Made by a program: the position numbers and the translations under genes. Below the pieces are notes generated by a model that worked only from the letters and a program-made list of their open reading frames with translations, had not been told where the DNA came from and searched no databases. Of a DNA stretch of 64,000 nucleotides, positions 35,132 to 45,317 are shown in pieces. The first letter of the stretch is position 1; every line of letters begins with the position of its first letter. This DNA is from Oenococcus oeni DSM 20252 = AWRIB129 (GTDB lineage Bacteria > Bacillota > Bacilli > Lactobacillales > Lactobacillaceae): the NCBI RefSeq assembly GCF_000372485.1, contig NZ_AQVA01000001.1, positions 62,001-126,000 of the forward strand. Reading direction: 5' to 3'.

Positions 35132-37167
35132 AGATGGATGATATGAAGGATATGAAGATGGATAACATGGAAGGCATGAAAATGGATCATGGAAACATGA
35201 AAATGTCGGACGAAACCTCTCGAATGGATCATCAAATGAGTCACGAAGATATGATGATGTCAGCTGATTTTAAAAGTAAGTTTTGGGTTTCGCTTGTTCT
35301 GACAATTCCAGTTTTACTTATGTCTGATTTGATGGGTTTATTGAGTAAGCCGATTATCAGTTTTCCAAGATCAGTTTGGCTGTCTGCCATTATTGCCAGT
35401 GTGATTTTCTTTTACGGCGGCGGAATTTTTATCAAACACGCTCGAATGGAATTGCAAATGAAAAAACCGGCAATGATGAGCTTGATTTCAATGGCAATCA
35501 TCGTCGCTTACTTATACAGTATTTATACTTCCTTCGCAGGTGTTGGAATGGATTTTTGGTTGGAATTGACAACTTTGATTGACATAATGCTGTTAGGACA
35601 TTGGGTTGAACAAAAAGCGACGGCTAAAGCCGGTGATTCTTTTGAGGAGATGGCTGCGCTTTTGCCTAGCGAAGCAACCGTCTTGCATGGCGATATGCAG
35701 ATGAAAATGCCCTTATCCGAAGTTAAAAATGGCCAAGTTGTTCTTGTTAAGGCTGGTGAAAAGATACCGGTCGATGGCCGGGTCGTCGATGGAAAGTCCA
35801 GTGTGAATGAATCGATGGTCACCGGCGAGAGTCGGCCAATTAATAAACAAACCGACAGCAAAGTAATTGGCGGATCGCTGAACGGGGATGGCAGTTTAAA
35901 AATAAAGGTCACCGCCACTGGAGACTCTGGTTTTGTTTCTCAAGTTATGGAGATGATCTCTAAAGCCCAGCAACAAAAATCACGATCGGAAAGCTTGGCT
36001 GACAAAGTTGCTTCTTGGTTGTTTTATATTGCTCTGGCTGTTGGCTTGATTACTTTTGTAATCTGGTATGCGATCACAAGAGATTTCAGTACATCGATCG
36101 AACGTTTGGTAACTGTACTCGTGATTGCTTGCCCACATGCTTTAGGCTTGGCAATACCTTTGGTGATCGCTCGTTCAACTTCAATTGGTGCTCGAAATGG
36201 TTTACTGGTGCGTAATCGTCAGGCAATTGAAAATGCACCGAAAATTAATATTTTGGCCATCGATAAAACAGGAACGTTGACTGAAGGTAATTTTGCTGTT
36301 AAAGAATATACAAATGATCAAGTACTAACTTTAGCTGCCAGTTTGGAACAAAATTCCAATCATCCGTTGGCTAAAAGTATTGTTTCTTTTTCCACCAGAA
36401 AAAAATTAAAACTTAAAACCGCCGATCAGGTTAAAAATATTAGCGGTGCCGGCTTGCAGGGCATCGTCGATGGAAAACAATATTTGTTCGTTTCGAGTGG
36501 ATATCTAAATAGTCATCATATCTCCTTTGATAAAAAAGAAGATAATCGCTTATCTGCTGAAGGAAACTCGATTTCCTATCTTATTTATCAAGATCGGGTC
36601 TTAGGTTTTGTTGCGCAAGGAGATCAGATTAGAACGGAAGCAAAACGGTTTATTTCTGGAATCGGAGCTTTAAATATTAAAGTAGTCATGTTGACCGGCG
36701 ACAATCAGGGTTCGGCAAAAGCTGTTGCCAATCAATTGGGCATTAAATATTTTCACGCTCAATTACTACCTGACGATAAAGAAAAAATAATTGAAAGTTA
36801 TCTTAGAAAAGGAAACAAATTGGCAATGGTCGGCGATGGAATTAATGATGCTCCCAGTTTGACACGCGCCGATATCGGTATTGCTATTGGCGCCGGCACA
36901 GATGTCGCGGTCGATTCTGCTGATGTTGTTTTAGTTAAATCAAATCCATTCGATATTTTGCGCTTTTTGAAATTAGCTAGATCGACCATGAAAAAATTGG
37001 TTGAAAACCTCTGGTGGGGTGCCGGCTATAACTTGATTGCGATTCCTTTGGCTGCCGGTGTGCTTGCGCCAATTGGTATCATTCTGTCTCCAGCTGTCGG
37101 GGCAATTCTAATGGCTCTTTCAACTGTGATTGTTGCAATTAACGCAATGACCTTAAAAGCAAATTAA
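35128..37167 (+). CDS. copB: copper-exporting P-type ATPase CopB
   Basis: 679 residues. The first 50 are Met/Asp/His/Lys-rich with repeats of the MKMD kind, a copper-collecting tail in place of a CxxC domain. The transmembrane metal motif is CPH (335-337), typical of the CopB (P1B-3) subgroup. Catalytic DKTGTLTEG (Asp379), [17 protein letters not shown] and [10 protein letters not shown] complete the ATPase core. It removes copper from the cytoplasm in concert with CopY. Confidence 0.95.
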   Translation: MKMDDMKDMKMDNMEGMKMDHGNMKMSDETSRMDHQMSHEDMMMSADFKSKFWVSLVLTIPVLLMSDLMGLLSKPIISFPRSVWLSAIIASVIFFYGGGIFIKHARMELQMKKPAMMSLISMAIIVAYLYSIYTSFAGVGMDFWLELTTLIDIMLLGHWVEQKATAKAGDSFEEMAALLPSEATVLHGDMQMKMPLSEVKNGQVVLVKAGEKIPVDGRVVDGKSSVNESMVTGESRPINKQTDSKVIGGSLNGDGSLKIKVTATGDSGFVSQVMEMISKAQQQKSRSESLADKVASWLFYIALAVGLITFVIWYAITRDFSTSIERLVTVLVIACPHALGLAIPLVIARSTSIGARNGLLVRNRQAIENAPKINILAIDKTGTLTEGNFAVKEYTNDQVLTLAASLEQNSNHPLAKSIVSFSTRKKLKLKTADQVKNISGAGLQGIVDGKQYLFVSSGYLNSHHISFDKKEDNRLSAEGNSISYLIYQDRVLGFVAQGDQIRTEAKRFISGIGALNIKVVMLTGDNQGSAKAVANQLGIKYFHAQLLPDDKEKIIESYLRKGNKLAMVGDGINDAPSLTRADIGIAIGAGTDVAVDSADVVLVKSNPFDILRFLKLARSTMKKLVENLWWGAGYNLIAIPLAAGVLAPIGIILSPAVGAILMALSTVIVAINAMTLKAN

Positions 37168-37198
37168 AAACCCGCAAATAAAATTGCAGGTTTTTATT
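37167..37198. terminator. bidirectional terminator copB / usp
   Basis: AAAACCCGCAA (37167-37177) pairs with TTGCAGGTTTT (37184-37194), with A/T runs on both sides. Confidence 0.8.
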
Positions 37199-37634
37199 TT
37201 GTGATCAGAACATCAATCTTGGCATTTCTGACAACGAAGGACGTTACTGAACCAATTAGAAGTTTTTCGATATTATTTAATCCGGTAGCGCCGACAATCA
37301 AAAGATCGGCTTTGAATTTCTCCGGAAGTTTGTAGGCAATCAGTTGCCTTGGAGATCCATACTCAACATGTGTTTTAACATTCTTAACGCCAGATTCAAT
37401 TGCCTGTTTTTTCAATTTTTCCAAACTGTCCAAGGACTCGTTTGTAAGTTTCTCCAAGAACTTCTCATCGAAAGTTCCCATTGATTGGAGCGAAGGAGTA
37501 TCGATTACGTGCGCAATAACCAATTTCGTTTCTTTACCATGAACAGCAGCCATCGTAACGGCTTTTTTAAAAGCATCACCTGCTTCTTTACTGCCATCGG
37601 TTGCAATTAAGATTGTTTTATATGCAATGTCCAT
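37194..37634 (-). CDS. universal stress protein UspA family
   Basis: 146 residues. The N-terminal ILIATDGSKEAGDAF and the ATP-binding GATGLNNIEKLLIGSV motif (about 115-130) place it in the nucleotide-binding Usp class. Single gene. Its promoter is unusually clear and leaves almost no leader. Confidence 0.92.
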   Translation of the reverse strand: MDIAYKTILIATDGSKEAGDAFKKAVTMAAVHGKETKLVIAHVIDTPSLQSMGTFDEKFLEKLTNESLDSLEKLKKQAIESGVKNVKTHVEYGSPRQLIAYKLPEKFKADLLIVGATGLNNIEKLLIGSVTSFVVRNAKIDVLITK

Positions 37635-37640
37635 ACCTTT

Positions 37641-37669
37641 ATTTTAGGCATTTTCAGCCCGATTATCAA
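37641..37669 (-). promoter_or_regulatory. usp promoter, leaderless type
   Basis: On the minus strand TTGATA (37669-37664), a 17-bp spacer and TAAAAT (37646-37641) end six bases before the ATG. Transcription would begin at or one base before the start codon. Confidence 0.7.
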
Positions 37670-37740
37670 TTTGAATCGAACTTCAATCATCACTTTGAAG
37701 AAAGTGACTTCTTTGAAAAACAATCACAGATTTTGAGCAG

Positions 37741-38970
37741 TTAACTATTTGAACGACTGACCCGAAGCGGTTTGGAAAAAGTAAAGAAACTAATTAAATT
37801 AATCATGATCATAATCCCACTTACAATGAAAACTCCACGGTAGTCGAAAATATTCGCTACCAGTGATCCCAATAAAGGACCAAAGACGTTTCCCATTGCC
37901 AAAAAACTTTGATTATAAGAAAAAATCCGGCTGGTAAATTCTTGAGGTGTTTCGTGAGCGAGAATTGCTTGGATGGCCGGATTCATTGCTGCCGTTGTCA
38001 AGCCGATGAAAAGACGCAAAACGAACAGCACCCAAACATTTGAGACGAAAGCCATCGGTATCATTGAAACAATCCCAATTAAAAAACCGCCGATAACCAA
38101 TTTTTCCGATCCGATCCGATCACCCAGACGACCGAAGCGGGGTGCGAAAATTATCGCCGTCATACCTGGCGCCGCTGCAATTAAACCAGCAATCATTGAT
38201 AGATGGCTTTCATTTGGTTCCAGCAATTGCCGGACATATTGTGACAAGATCGGGTTAATTGAATTCGTCACGAGATTAACAATCATTGAGGTAATGAAAA
38301 GTCCAAAAACCATCATTGGATATTTTGCCGATTTTAAAGCTGATGGTTGTTTTCCTGTCGGTTTTTCAGTCACCAGGGTTGATTTATCTTCATGAACGCC
38401 AATTAAAGTTAGAAATGTCAACAGGAAGAAAATCGACCCGGTAATAAAAAAGGGCATCCGATAACCAAAAATATTCGCCAAGAACCCACCTAATAAAGGA
38501 CCTATCAGTGCGCCTGACGTATAACCGGTTACAACGATTCCCAAAGCGTGTCCGGAATAAATTTTTGGTGTGTCTTTGGCGACTAGAGCGTTGGCATTGG
38601 AAACATAACCATTGAAAAAACCCATTAAAAATCTTAGCCCGATTAAGACCCAAACACTTGTCGAAAAACCGGTCAAAGTGTAAACGACAGCCATTCCCAA
38701 TGCTGCCCTAATCAACATTGGTTTCCGGCCGACCCGATCGGCGAGTTTTCCCCAAATCGGCGAGACAATCGCCGTCATTAAAAAGGTCGAAGAAAAAGCA
38801 ATTCCGGAGTAAAGATTGACTTCTGCTTTGGTAAAGTTTCCCAAAGTTTCGGTAAAAAGGCTTAAAAAGGGCAGTACCTCTCCGGAACCGACACCAATCA
38901 TGAAAGTTCCGAACCACAGGATATATATATTTCTTTGCCAATTTGGCAGGTCATTTAGTTTTTTAAACAT
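37741..38970 (-). CDS. MFS multidrug exporter
   Basis: 409-residue drug:H+ antiporter of the twelve-segment DHA1 type (PmrA/YxlH-like). Motif A is GKLADRVGRKPML (about 73-85), and motif C-like GYTSGALIGPLLGGF (about 148-162) marks exporters. AAGAGG precedes the ATG. It is a single unit; no adjacent regulator hints at its drug. Confidence 0.85.
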   Translation of the reverse strand: MFKKLNDLPNWQRNIYILWFGTFMIGVGSGEVLPFLSLFTETLGNFTKAEVNLYSGIAFSSTFLMTAIVSPIWGKLADRVGRKPMLIRAALGMAVVYTLTGFSTSVWVLIGLRFLMGFFNGYVSNANALVAKDTPKIYSGHALGIVVTGYTSGALIGPLLGGFLANIFGYRMPFFITGSIFFLLTFLTLIGVHEDKSTLVTEKPTGKQPSALKSAKYPMMVFGLFITSMIVNLVTNSINPILSQYVRQLLEPNESHLSMIAGLIAAAPGMTAIIFAPRFGRLGDRIGSEKLVIGGFLIGIVSMIPMAFVSNVWVLFVLRLFIGLTTAAMNPAIQAILAHETPQEFTSRIFSYNQSFLAMGNVFGPLLGSLVANIFDYRGVFIVSGIMIMINLISFFTFSKPLRVSRSNS

Positions 38971-39402
38971 GTTTGCCTCTTAATAAAAAATATCAGCAGT
39001 CGATAACGAATCGTTTTTTTCGATTATCTATAATTGATTACTTGAAAAGTAGTTGCTAACTTCCATATAATTCAGAGGCTTGCCGGTTAAAATAATTTAT
39101 TAAACGGAGACAAATTTATGAAGATCAGCACTGTTCAAGAAATCAGATATTGTATTGGCTGATTAAAAATTAACTTGGGTTAAAGCCCAAATGGTCTTTT
39201 CGGATTTTAAAATGAATGAAAAGAAAAAAGCTTGATCGCTGCTTCAACGAACGTATATTAAAATAGATGTTGCAGCTGCACTTGGCGCCTATCATTATAC
39301 GCCAGTCCGATTAGTTAGTTTTATGAAAAGAAAAATTAATCAAGCTATCTCCAGGTTCGAACCGTTCATTTTATTTAGGACAGAGAAGGAAAAAATATTA
39401 AA
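38971..39402. other. gene-free stretch with a decayed reading frame
   Basis: No intact gene. One frame from about 39143 through 39400 reads protein-like sequence (SDIVLAD, then KLTWVKAQMVFSDFKMNEKKKA, then YIKIDVAAALGAYHYTPVRLVSFMKRKI) interrupted by TAA at 39164 and TGA at 39233, running into murF in another frame. It may be the remnant of a small gene; its family was not recognised. Confidence 0.35.
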
Positions 39403-40788
39403 ATGCATTATTCAATTGCGGAAATTTGTAAAATTGTTGATGGAAAACTTATTAATATCAGCAACCGGCAAGCTAATGAGACTTTTGTCGACAGTCTTGA
39501 TTTCGACAGTCGAAAAATTAAACAGGGCGCTTTGTTTTTACCGATTTCCGACCATGATAATGCGTCGGTTCACAAACTCTTTTCGGATTATACGATTGCC
39601 GAGAAGGATGGTCATAAATTTATTAATTCTGCTTTGAAAAACGGGGCAGTTGCCAGCTTTGCCGATCATATTGTCCAAACGAGTCTGCCTTTGATTCTTG
39701 TTTCCGATACACAATTAGCCTTGTGGGCATTAGCTAAAAATTACTTGAATAAAATTAATCCCAAGCGAATTGCTGTGACCGGCAGCAACGGCAAGACGAC
39801 AACCAAGGATCTGATTGCATCTGTTTTATCAAGGAAATACAAGGTTCACCGAACTGTAGCCAGCAATAACAACGAAATCGGTGTCCCGACAACAATTTTG
39901 AATATGCCGGCAGATACCGAAATCGCGGTTATTGAAATGGGGATGGACCATCTGGGACAATTAACGGCTTTGTCAAAAATGCTTGAACCTAACATCGCTC
40001 TGATCACGATGATCGGAGAGGCTCACATCGAGTTTTTTAAAACAAGAGACAAAATAGCCGACGCCAAAATGGAGATAATTAAAGGTTTAAAAAAAGACGG
40101 AACTTTCATTTACGATGGCGATGAGATTCTTTTAAAAGAACGCGCCGATCTATTTTCCGGGGAAAAAGTTACTTTTGGCGAAAAAGAATCCAATAATTTT
40201 TGGGTCAGCCAAATAGAAGACAAAAAACGCTTGTCTTTTAAAGTCAACCAAGAGACTTATTCGGTAAATCTTTTAGGAAAGTTTAATGCTGACAACTGTG
40301 CTGCTGCCGTGGCAGTTGCTAAAGAATTTAATTTAAGCAGCAAAACGATTCAGGAAGGTTTTGATAATTTGCAAATCACAAAAAACCGTTTGCAGCTGCT
40401 GACTGGTTCTAAAGGAGAAACGATTATTTCCGATGTCTATAATTCGAACCCGACCGCTGCTATTAAAGCGATTGAAATTTTAAAAGATTTCCCAACCCAG
40501 GGAAAAAAGATTCTTGTTTTGGGAGATATGCTTGAACTTGGCGACCAGGAAGTTTCTTTGCACCTTGCTTTAAAAGCTCCAATCGAAAGGGCGGCTTTTG
40601 ATGAGGTTTATCTTGTTGGTCCGATCATGAAAAGTTTGGCTGTGAAAATGCAGGCCCGCTGGTATGATAAGGCTTTTTTAACCGACCTGAGCCGTGATTT
40701 GCAAAGCAGTTTGTCTAAAAATGATGTAGTATTATTAAAAGCTAGTCACGGGATTCATTTAGAAAAAGTAGAACGAGCGTTGATTTGA
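39403..40788 (+). CDS. murF: UDP-MurNAc-tripeptide-D-alanyl-D-alanine ligase
   Basis: 461 residues. MurF adds D-Ala-D-Ala (D-Ala-D-Lac in this family) to the cell-wall precursor. The N-terminal MurF domain (FDSRKIKQGALFLPI) is followed by the ATP-binding GSNGKTTTKDL (about 127-137), NNNEIGVPTTIL, MGMDHLGQL, and the C-terminal ligase domain with SDVYNSNPTA and LGDMLELG. GAGAAGGA precedes the ATG. Confidence 0.95.
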   Translation: MHYSIAEICKIVDGKLINISNRQANETFVDSLDFDSRKIKQGALFLPISDHDNASVHKLFSDYTIAEKDGHKFINSALKNGAVASFADHIVQTSLPLILVSDTQLALWALAKNYLNKINPKRIAVTGSNGKTTTKDLIASVLSRKYKVHRTVASNNNEIGVPTTILNMPADTEIAVIEMGMDHLGQLTALSKMLEPNIALITMIGEAHIEFFKTRDKIADAKMEIIKGLKKDGTFIYDGDEILLKERADLFSGEKVTFGEKESNNFWVSQIEDKKRLSFKVNQETYSVNLLGKFNADNCAAAVAVAKEFNLSSKTIQEGFDNLQITKNRLQLLTGSKGETIISDVYNSNPTAAIKAIEILKDFPTQGKKILVLGDMLELGDQEVSLHLALKAPIERAAFDEVYLVGPIMKSLAVKMQARWYDKAFLTDLSRDLQSSLSKNDVVLLKASHGIHLEKVERALI

Positions 40789-40903
40789 GTTGCAAAAGGT
40801 TTAACAATCCCGTACACTTAGGAAGAATGATTAGCTACGTTTGAGCAACGGATTTTGCAAGTGGCACATTTATACGTTTTACAAAATTTAGGAGATTAAA
40901 ATA

Positions 40904-42469
40904 TTGAAATTTGAAGAATTTGGACTTAGTCCAGAACTTTTGTCTGCGGTCAAAAAGCATGGTTACGATGAAGCAACCCCGATTCAGGAAAAAACAATTC
41001 CGTTGATTATACAGGGAGTTGATGTCATTGGCCAAGCACAGACCGGTACAGGTAAGACGGCAGCTTTTGGTTTGCCGATTTTAGAAGAAGTGGATCCAAA
41101 GAACCCACAAATCCAAGCCTTGGTTATCAGCCCAACACGCGAGTTGGCTATGCAGACCGAAGAAGAACTCAACAAGCTTGGTTCCGACAAACACGTGAAA
41201 ACTCAAGTTGTTTTCGGTGGGTATGATATTCGCCGACAGATCCATGCTTTAAAAGAACATCCACAAATCCTTGTCGGTACTCCCGGACGATTGATTGATC
41301 ATTTGAATCGTCATACGATTGATTTTCGCGGAGTTAAGACTTTGGTAATCGATGAAGCCGACGAGATGCTAAACATGGGTTTCTTGGAAGATATCGAAAC
41401 GATTGTTCATTACACGCCGGATGATCGTCAAACTTTACTTTTTTCTGCAACGATGCCTGACGACATTAAGAAAATAGGCGTTAAATTTATGGAAGATCCC
41501 GAAGAAGTCCACATTGCTTCTAAGGGTCTGACTATCGATTTGGTTGACCAATATCTGGTTAATACTCGCGAATATGAAAAGTTCGATGCGATGACACGCT
41601 TATTCGATGTCGAACAACCTGAACTGGCAATTGTCTTTGGTCGGACAAAGCGTCGGGTTGACGAATTGACCAAAGCTTTGCAGCTCCGTGGCTATAAAGC
41701 TGCCGGAATTCATGGCGATTTGGATCAAGCAGCCCGTATGCGGACTTTACGTTCCTTTAAAAAAGGAGAATTGCAGTTCTTGGTTGCAACCGATGTTGCG
41801 GCTCGTGGCTTGGATATTTCCGGAGTTACGCATGTTTATAATTACGATGTTCCCCAAGATCCCGAGTCTTACGTTCACCGGATCGGTCGTACCGGTCGTG
41901 CCGGACACCATGGTGTTTCTGTAACTTTTGTTGTTCGTGGTGAAATTGATTATCTGCGGGCAATTGAAAAATTGATCAATAAGCGTATGGCCGCTTTAAA
42001 GCCGCCTTCGGCTGAAGAAGCGCATATTGCCCGTCTGAAGAACGCCAAAGCAGAGACTTATGCTGTTTTGGGTAAAACAACTATTGATAACGTCGAAGAC
42101 GAAGCAACAGAAATTGCCAATCAATACGATGCTAAGTTAATCGCAGCTGCATTGTTGCACGCTCTGTCCAAAGATGATGAAAGAACTCGTCCTGTCGATA
42201 TCGCACAGGAAAAGCCTCTTCCGCGTCGTCATAGTTCATCTGACCACGGTCATAACTTCCGTAGTGGACGCTCTAATGGCAATCGTGGTCGCAATGGTCA
42301 TAGCAATGGCAACCGCGGTGGTCGTCGTGGCGGATTTAAAAAAGAATTTGTAATTGATCGTGGCCATAAGCCGGCCGATCGTCGCAATCAACGAATTCAG
42401 GCACGTCCAAAAGGGGTTGCGAAAGCGGCTCCGAAAAAACGTGAGTTTAAAATTGTCAAAAAGTCATGA
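40904..42469 (+). CDS. cshA: DEAD-box RNA helicase CshA
   Basis: 521 residues. Q motif (EATPIQEKTIP), motif I AQTGTGKT, PTRELAMQ, DEAD, SAT, and VI HRIGRTGRAG are all present. The C-terminal 90 residues are basic with Arg-Gly-Asn-Gly repeats, as in CshA enzymes of the RNA degradosome and cold response. The start is TTG at 40904, with TAGGAG upstream. Followed by acpS with a four-base overlap. Confidence 0.95.
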   Translation: MKFEEFGLSPELLSAVKKHGYDEATPIQEKTIPLIIQGVDVIGQAQTGTGKTAAFGLPILEEVDPKNPQIQALVISPTRELAMQTEEELNKLGSDKHVKTQVVFGGYDIRRQIHALKEHPQILVGTPGRLIDHLNRHTIDFRGVKTLVIDEADEMLNMGFLEDIETIVHYTPDDRQTLLFSATMPDDIKKIGVKFMEDPEEVHIASKGLTIDLVDQYLVNTREYEKFDAMTRLFDVEQPELAIVFGRTKRRVDELTKALQLRGYKAAGIHGDLDQAARMRTLRSFKKGELQFLVATDVAARGLDISGVTHVYNYDVPQDPESYVHRIGRTGRAGHHGVSVTFVVRGEIDYLRAIEKLINKRMAALKPPSAEEAHIARLKNAKAETYAVLGKTTIDNVEDEATEIANQYDAKLIAAALLHALSKDDERTRPVDIAQEKPLPRRHSSSDHGHNFRSGRSNGNRGRNGHSNGNRGGRRGGFKKEFVIDRGHKPADRRNQRIQARPKGVAKAAPKKREFKIVKKS

Positions 42470-42861
42470 GTTATCGAATTGGGATTGATATAGAATCAAT
42501 TAGTGATGTTCAGGCTGCTGCCGAGAAGCATAAACAATTCTTGGATAAGGTTTTAACGAAGTCCGAACAAAAGCAATTGGCTGGTCGTAAAGGTAATGGA
42601 TACTATGCCTATTTGGCCGGTCGTTTTTCTTCTAAAGAAGCTTACGCAAAAGCAACTGGTTTTGGAATTGGCAGCAAAGTTAATTTCACGGATATTGAAA
42701 TCCTGGATGATGAAAATGGAGCACCAAGACTTTCAGTTTCTGGTAGGTCTCTTTTTTTAAATGCAAAAAGTTATCAAATTTCCATCTCACATAAGATAAA
42801 ATTAGATTTGGTAGCTACTGAAGTATTAATTGAGGTTGAAGATGGTAACAGCGATTCATAG
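42466..42861 (+). CDS. acpS: holo-acyl-carrier-protein synthase
   Basis: 131 residues, transferring 4'-phosphopantetheine to ACP. GIDIESI (residues 5-11) and AGRFSSKEAYAKATG (about 50-64) hold the Mg and substrate residues. Sits between cshA and alr, the usual order in lactobacilli. Confidence 0.93.
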   Translation: MSYRIGIDIESISDVQAAAEKHKQFLDKVLTKSEQKQLAGRKGNGYYAYLAGRFSSKEAYAKATGFGIGSKVNFTDIEILDDENGAPRLSVSGRSLFLNAKSYQISISHKIKLDLVATEVLIEVEDGNSDS

Positions 42862-44002
42862 ACCAACTTGGGTCAGCGTCGATTTAGACGCAGCCGCACA
42901 TAATTTACAAGAGATTAGAGAGTGGACAAAAGCAAAAAAGGTATATGCAGTCTTAAAGGCGGATGGTTATGGTTTGGGAGCCATTCCGTTAGCAAAAGCT
43001 TTTCAGGAAACAGCTTCTGCAGATGCTCTGATTGTTTCTAATTTGGATGAGGCACTTGAACTTCGTCAGGCTGATTTGACTTTGCCGATTTGGGTACTTG
43101 GAGCTTGGGATTATTCTGATTTAAAACTTTTTATTGACCATGATATTGTCATTACTATTCCAAGTCTTGCTTGGCTGCAGAACTTGCCTGATTTTGAGGG
43201 GACCTTAAAAGTCAGTCTTGCGATCGATACTGGAATGACACGAATTGGTTTTGATAAAGCTGACGAAATTTCAGCTGCCAAAAAAATTATCGATAAAAAT
43301 CCTCAACTGGATTTATTTTCTGTTTATACTCATTTTGCTACAGCGGATGAAGCTGGTGAAAAGAGCAAAGCTTATTTTGAAGAACAGCTCCGGCGTTGGC
43401 AGGAATTAACCATTAATCAAGGATTCGACCCTTCATTATTTAGTATGGCCAATTCGGCCACTTGTATCTGGCATCACGACGACCCAAGAATATCTTTTGC
43501 AGCAATTCGTCCTGGCCAATTGATTTCTGGTGTTAATGTAAGTAACGGTGAACTTAAAATGCCACCGAATTTGCATTTGGAAAGAATTTTTTCTGTTTGT
43601 TCGGAGATCGCCGATGTTCGTTTTGTTAAAAAAGATCAATCTTTGAGTTATGGCGCCAGCGAAAGAATGCCTGAAGATGGTTACGTTGCTACATTACCTT
43701 TCGGATACAATGATGGTTGGTTGAGACGAATGCAAAAGAGTTCTGTAATTATTAATGGAAAGAGAATGCCGATTATCGGCCGCATTACAATGGACCAGAC
43801 AATGGTTAAATTGGATCGTAAATATCCAATTGGTACGCGGGTTACTTTAATCGGGAAAGATGGTGGCGAACAAATCACTGTCGAGGAAGTTGCTAATTAT
43901 TCGCATACAATCGTTGATGAAATTCAGACGACTCTGGCACCTCGGATCAAAAGGATTTATACTGGCGACTTAGCCGAAGTAATCGGTGCAAATTATGGTT
44001 AG
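42842..44002 (+). CDS. alr: alanine racemase
   Basis: 386 residues from the ATG at 42842 (GAGG upstream; a TTG four codons earlier is possible). The PLP lysine lies in YAVLKADGYGLG (about 36-47), the catalytic tyrosine in SLSYGASER (about 270) and the family's IGRITMDQTMV near 320. It makes D-alanine for peptidoglycan and teichoic acids. Overlaps acpS by 20 bp and the MazF-type gene by 8 bp. Confidence 0.94.
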   Translation: MVTAIHRPTWVSVDLDAAAHNLQEIREWTKAKKVYAVLKADGYGLGAIPLAKAFQETASADALIVSNLDEALELRQADLTLPIWVLGAWDYSDLKLFIDHDIVITIPSLAWLQNLPDFEGTLKVSLAIDTGMTRIGFDKADEISAAKKIIDKNPQLDLFSVYTHFATADEAGEKSKAYFEEQLRRWQELTINQGFDPSLFSMANSATCIWHHDDPRISFAAIRPGQLISGVNVSNGELKMPPNLHLERIFSVCSEIADVRFVKKDQSLSYGASERMPEDGYVATLPFGYNDGWLRRMQKSSVIINGKRMPIIGRITMDQTMVKLDRKYPIGTRVTLIGKDGGEQITVEEVANYSHTIVDEIQTTLAPRIKRIYTGDLAEVIGANYG

Positions 44003-44351
44003 GAAAAAGGTGCCTGAACGCGGGGATATTTATTATGCTGATCTATCTCCAATTATTGGTTCCGAACAGGGAGGCGTTCGGCCGGTTTTGATTTTGCAAA
44101 ATGATACCGGCAATATTAATTCCCCAACGGTTATAATCGCGGCCATGACTTCAAAACTAGGCAAGACAAAATTGCCCACCCACGTTTGGCTTCCGGCAAG
44201 TGCAACGAAATTAAAAAAACCATCAATTATTATGCTCGAACAGATCAGAACAATCGATAAACGCCGATTACACGATTTCGTTGATACGCTTGAGGAAAAA
44301 AATTTAAATGATGTTGTCAAAGCTTTGAAAATCAGTCTAAATCTTGACTGA
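43995..44351 (+). CDS. mazF: MazF/PemK-family toxin, no antitoxin gene
   Basis: 118-residue MazF-type endoribonuclease. The family start RGDIYYADLSPIIGSEQGGVRPVLILQND, the T-x-K-like MTSKLGKTKLPTHVWL and the IMLEQIRTIDKRRL segment are intact. The ATG at 43995 overlaps alr; a GTG three codons earlier is possible. In B. subtilis the order is alr-ndoAI(mazE)-mazF; here no MazE reading frame fits because alr and mazF overlap. An antitoxin may be elsewhere, or it acts without one. Confidence 0.88.
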   Translation: MVRKKVPERGDIYYADLSPIIGSEQGGVRPVLILQNDTGNINSPTVIIAAMTSKLGKTKLPTHVWLPASATKLKKPSIIMLEQIRTIDKRRLHDFVDTLEEKNLNDVVKALKISLNLD

Positions 44352-44358
44352 TTTTTTT
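44330..44358 (+). terminator. terminator after mazF
   Basis: AATCAGTC (44330-44337) pairs with GACTGATT (44346-44353), then seven T. The right arm spans the mazF stop codon. Confidence 0.8.
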
Positions 44359-44407
44359 ATTCTTGTTTAATGAAAGTTTTTTTTATTATCTGTATGATAA
44401 AAGGGTT

Positions 44408-45247
44408 ATGACTAAAAGAAATAAAATTTTAATTGGGATTGGAAGCTTATTAGTGGTGGTTTTTTTTGTTTTTGAAATCATTATTATGGTTAAGCAGGAA
44501 CAAGCTAGCGAAGCTGCTTCTAGTTCGAGCAGCCAGGCTTCGACAAGTAGTTCTTCAAGTACTCTGAATGCAAAATATACAACGAGCGAGTTAAATAAAT
44601 TGGATCTACCGCAACTTTCGACAACTATCGGGTCGGAAGAAACGAAAGTTACAATCGAAACGACCGATGGTACAATTGTTGCTAAAATTTTCAACAAATA
44701 TGCTCCTTTGGCAGCAGAAAACTTTTTGACCCACGCTAAAGAGGGCTATTACAATAATCTGGATTTCTTCCGAGTTGTTAAAGATTTCATGATTCAGTCC
44801 GGTGATCCGGATAACACTGGTCTTGGCGGGAAATCTATTTGGGCTTCCGGCACGCATAAGAATAAGAAAATCGATTCCGGATCGGGATTCAAAAATGAAA
44901 TCAGCCCAAACCTCTACTTTATTCGAGGAGCAATTGGAATGGCTAATGCTGGTAGCAATACCAATGGTTCTCAATTCTTTATCGAACAAAGTAGTACTAA
45001 TGTTCAATCGCAAATCACCGATAAGAGTTCTTATCCAACCAAGATTTACGACGCATATAAAAAAGGTGGTACGCCAAGTCTGGACGGTAATTATACTGTC
45101 TTTGGACAAGTTATTTCCGGGATGGATGTTGTTGATAAGATTGCCTCTGCAGCCGTTAAGACCAATTCGGTAACTTCCGAGAAATCGGAACCAAAGAAAG
45201 CAATTAAAATCACAAAAATCATTGTCGGTAAGGAAGGCGCTCAATAA
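44408..45247 (+). CDS. membrane-anchored cyclophilin-type peptidyl-prolyl isomerase
   Basis: 279 residues. One N-terminal membrane segment (about 7-27) and a Ser-rich spacer (about 33-55) lead to a cyclophilin domain outside the cell: FFRVVKDFMIQSGDP (catalytic Arg), GAIGMANAGSNTNGSQFFI and a long insert before YTVFGQVISGMDVV. It probably assists folding of exported proteins. TATGAT at 44393-44398 ends nine bases before the ATG. Confidence 0.9.
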   Translation: MTKRNKILIGIGSLLVVVFFVFEIIIMVKQEQASEAASSSSSQASTSSSSSTLNAKYTTSELNKLDLPQLSTTIGSEETKVTIETTDGTIVAKIFNKYAPLAAENFLTHAKEGYYNNLDFFRVVKDFMIQSGDPDNTGLGGKSIWASGTHKNKKIDSGSGFKNEISPNLYFIRGAIGMANAGSNTNGSQFFIEQSSTNVQSQITDKSSYPTKIYDAYKKGGTPSLDGNYTVFGQVISGMDVVDKIASAAVKTNSVTSEKSEPKKAIKITKIIVGKEGAQ

Positions 45248-45279
45248 CTATTCGTGAGAAATTTTATTTGCAATTTCTT

Positions 45280-45308
45280 TTGAAAAAAAATGATTTAGCT
45301 ACTATAAT
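45280..45308 (+). promoter_or_regulatory. promoter of the KimA-like gene
   Basis: TTGAAA (45280-45285), 17-bp spacer, TATAAT (45303-45308). The ATG is nine bases on, so the leader is at most a few nucleotides and cannot hold a riboswitch. Confidence 0.7.
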
Positions 45309-45317
45309 TATGTAGTT

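Noticed and set aside
34702-35244. 180-codon open frame on the minus strand across copY
   Set aside because: It is a shadow of copY and the Met/His-rich copB start; it has no RBS and a His-rich composition arising from the complementary codons.
43900-44010. Looked for a mazE gene between alr and mazF
   Set aside because: alr and mazF overlap, leaving no space.
44606-45244. 212-codon open frame on the minus strand in the cyclophilin gene
   Set aside because: Mirror of a clear cyclophilin domain; no SD and no family features.
45248-45317. Looked for a ydaO c-di-AMP riboswitch before the KimA-like gene
   Set aside because: Only 70 bp, with a promoter that leaves almost no leader.
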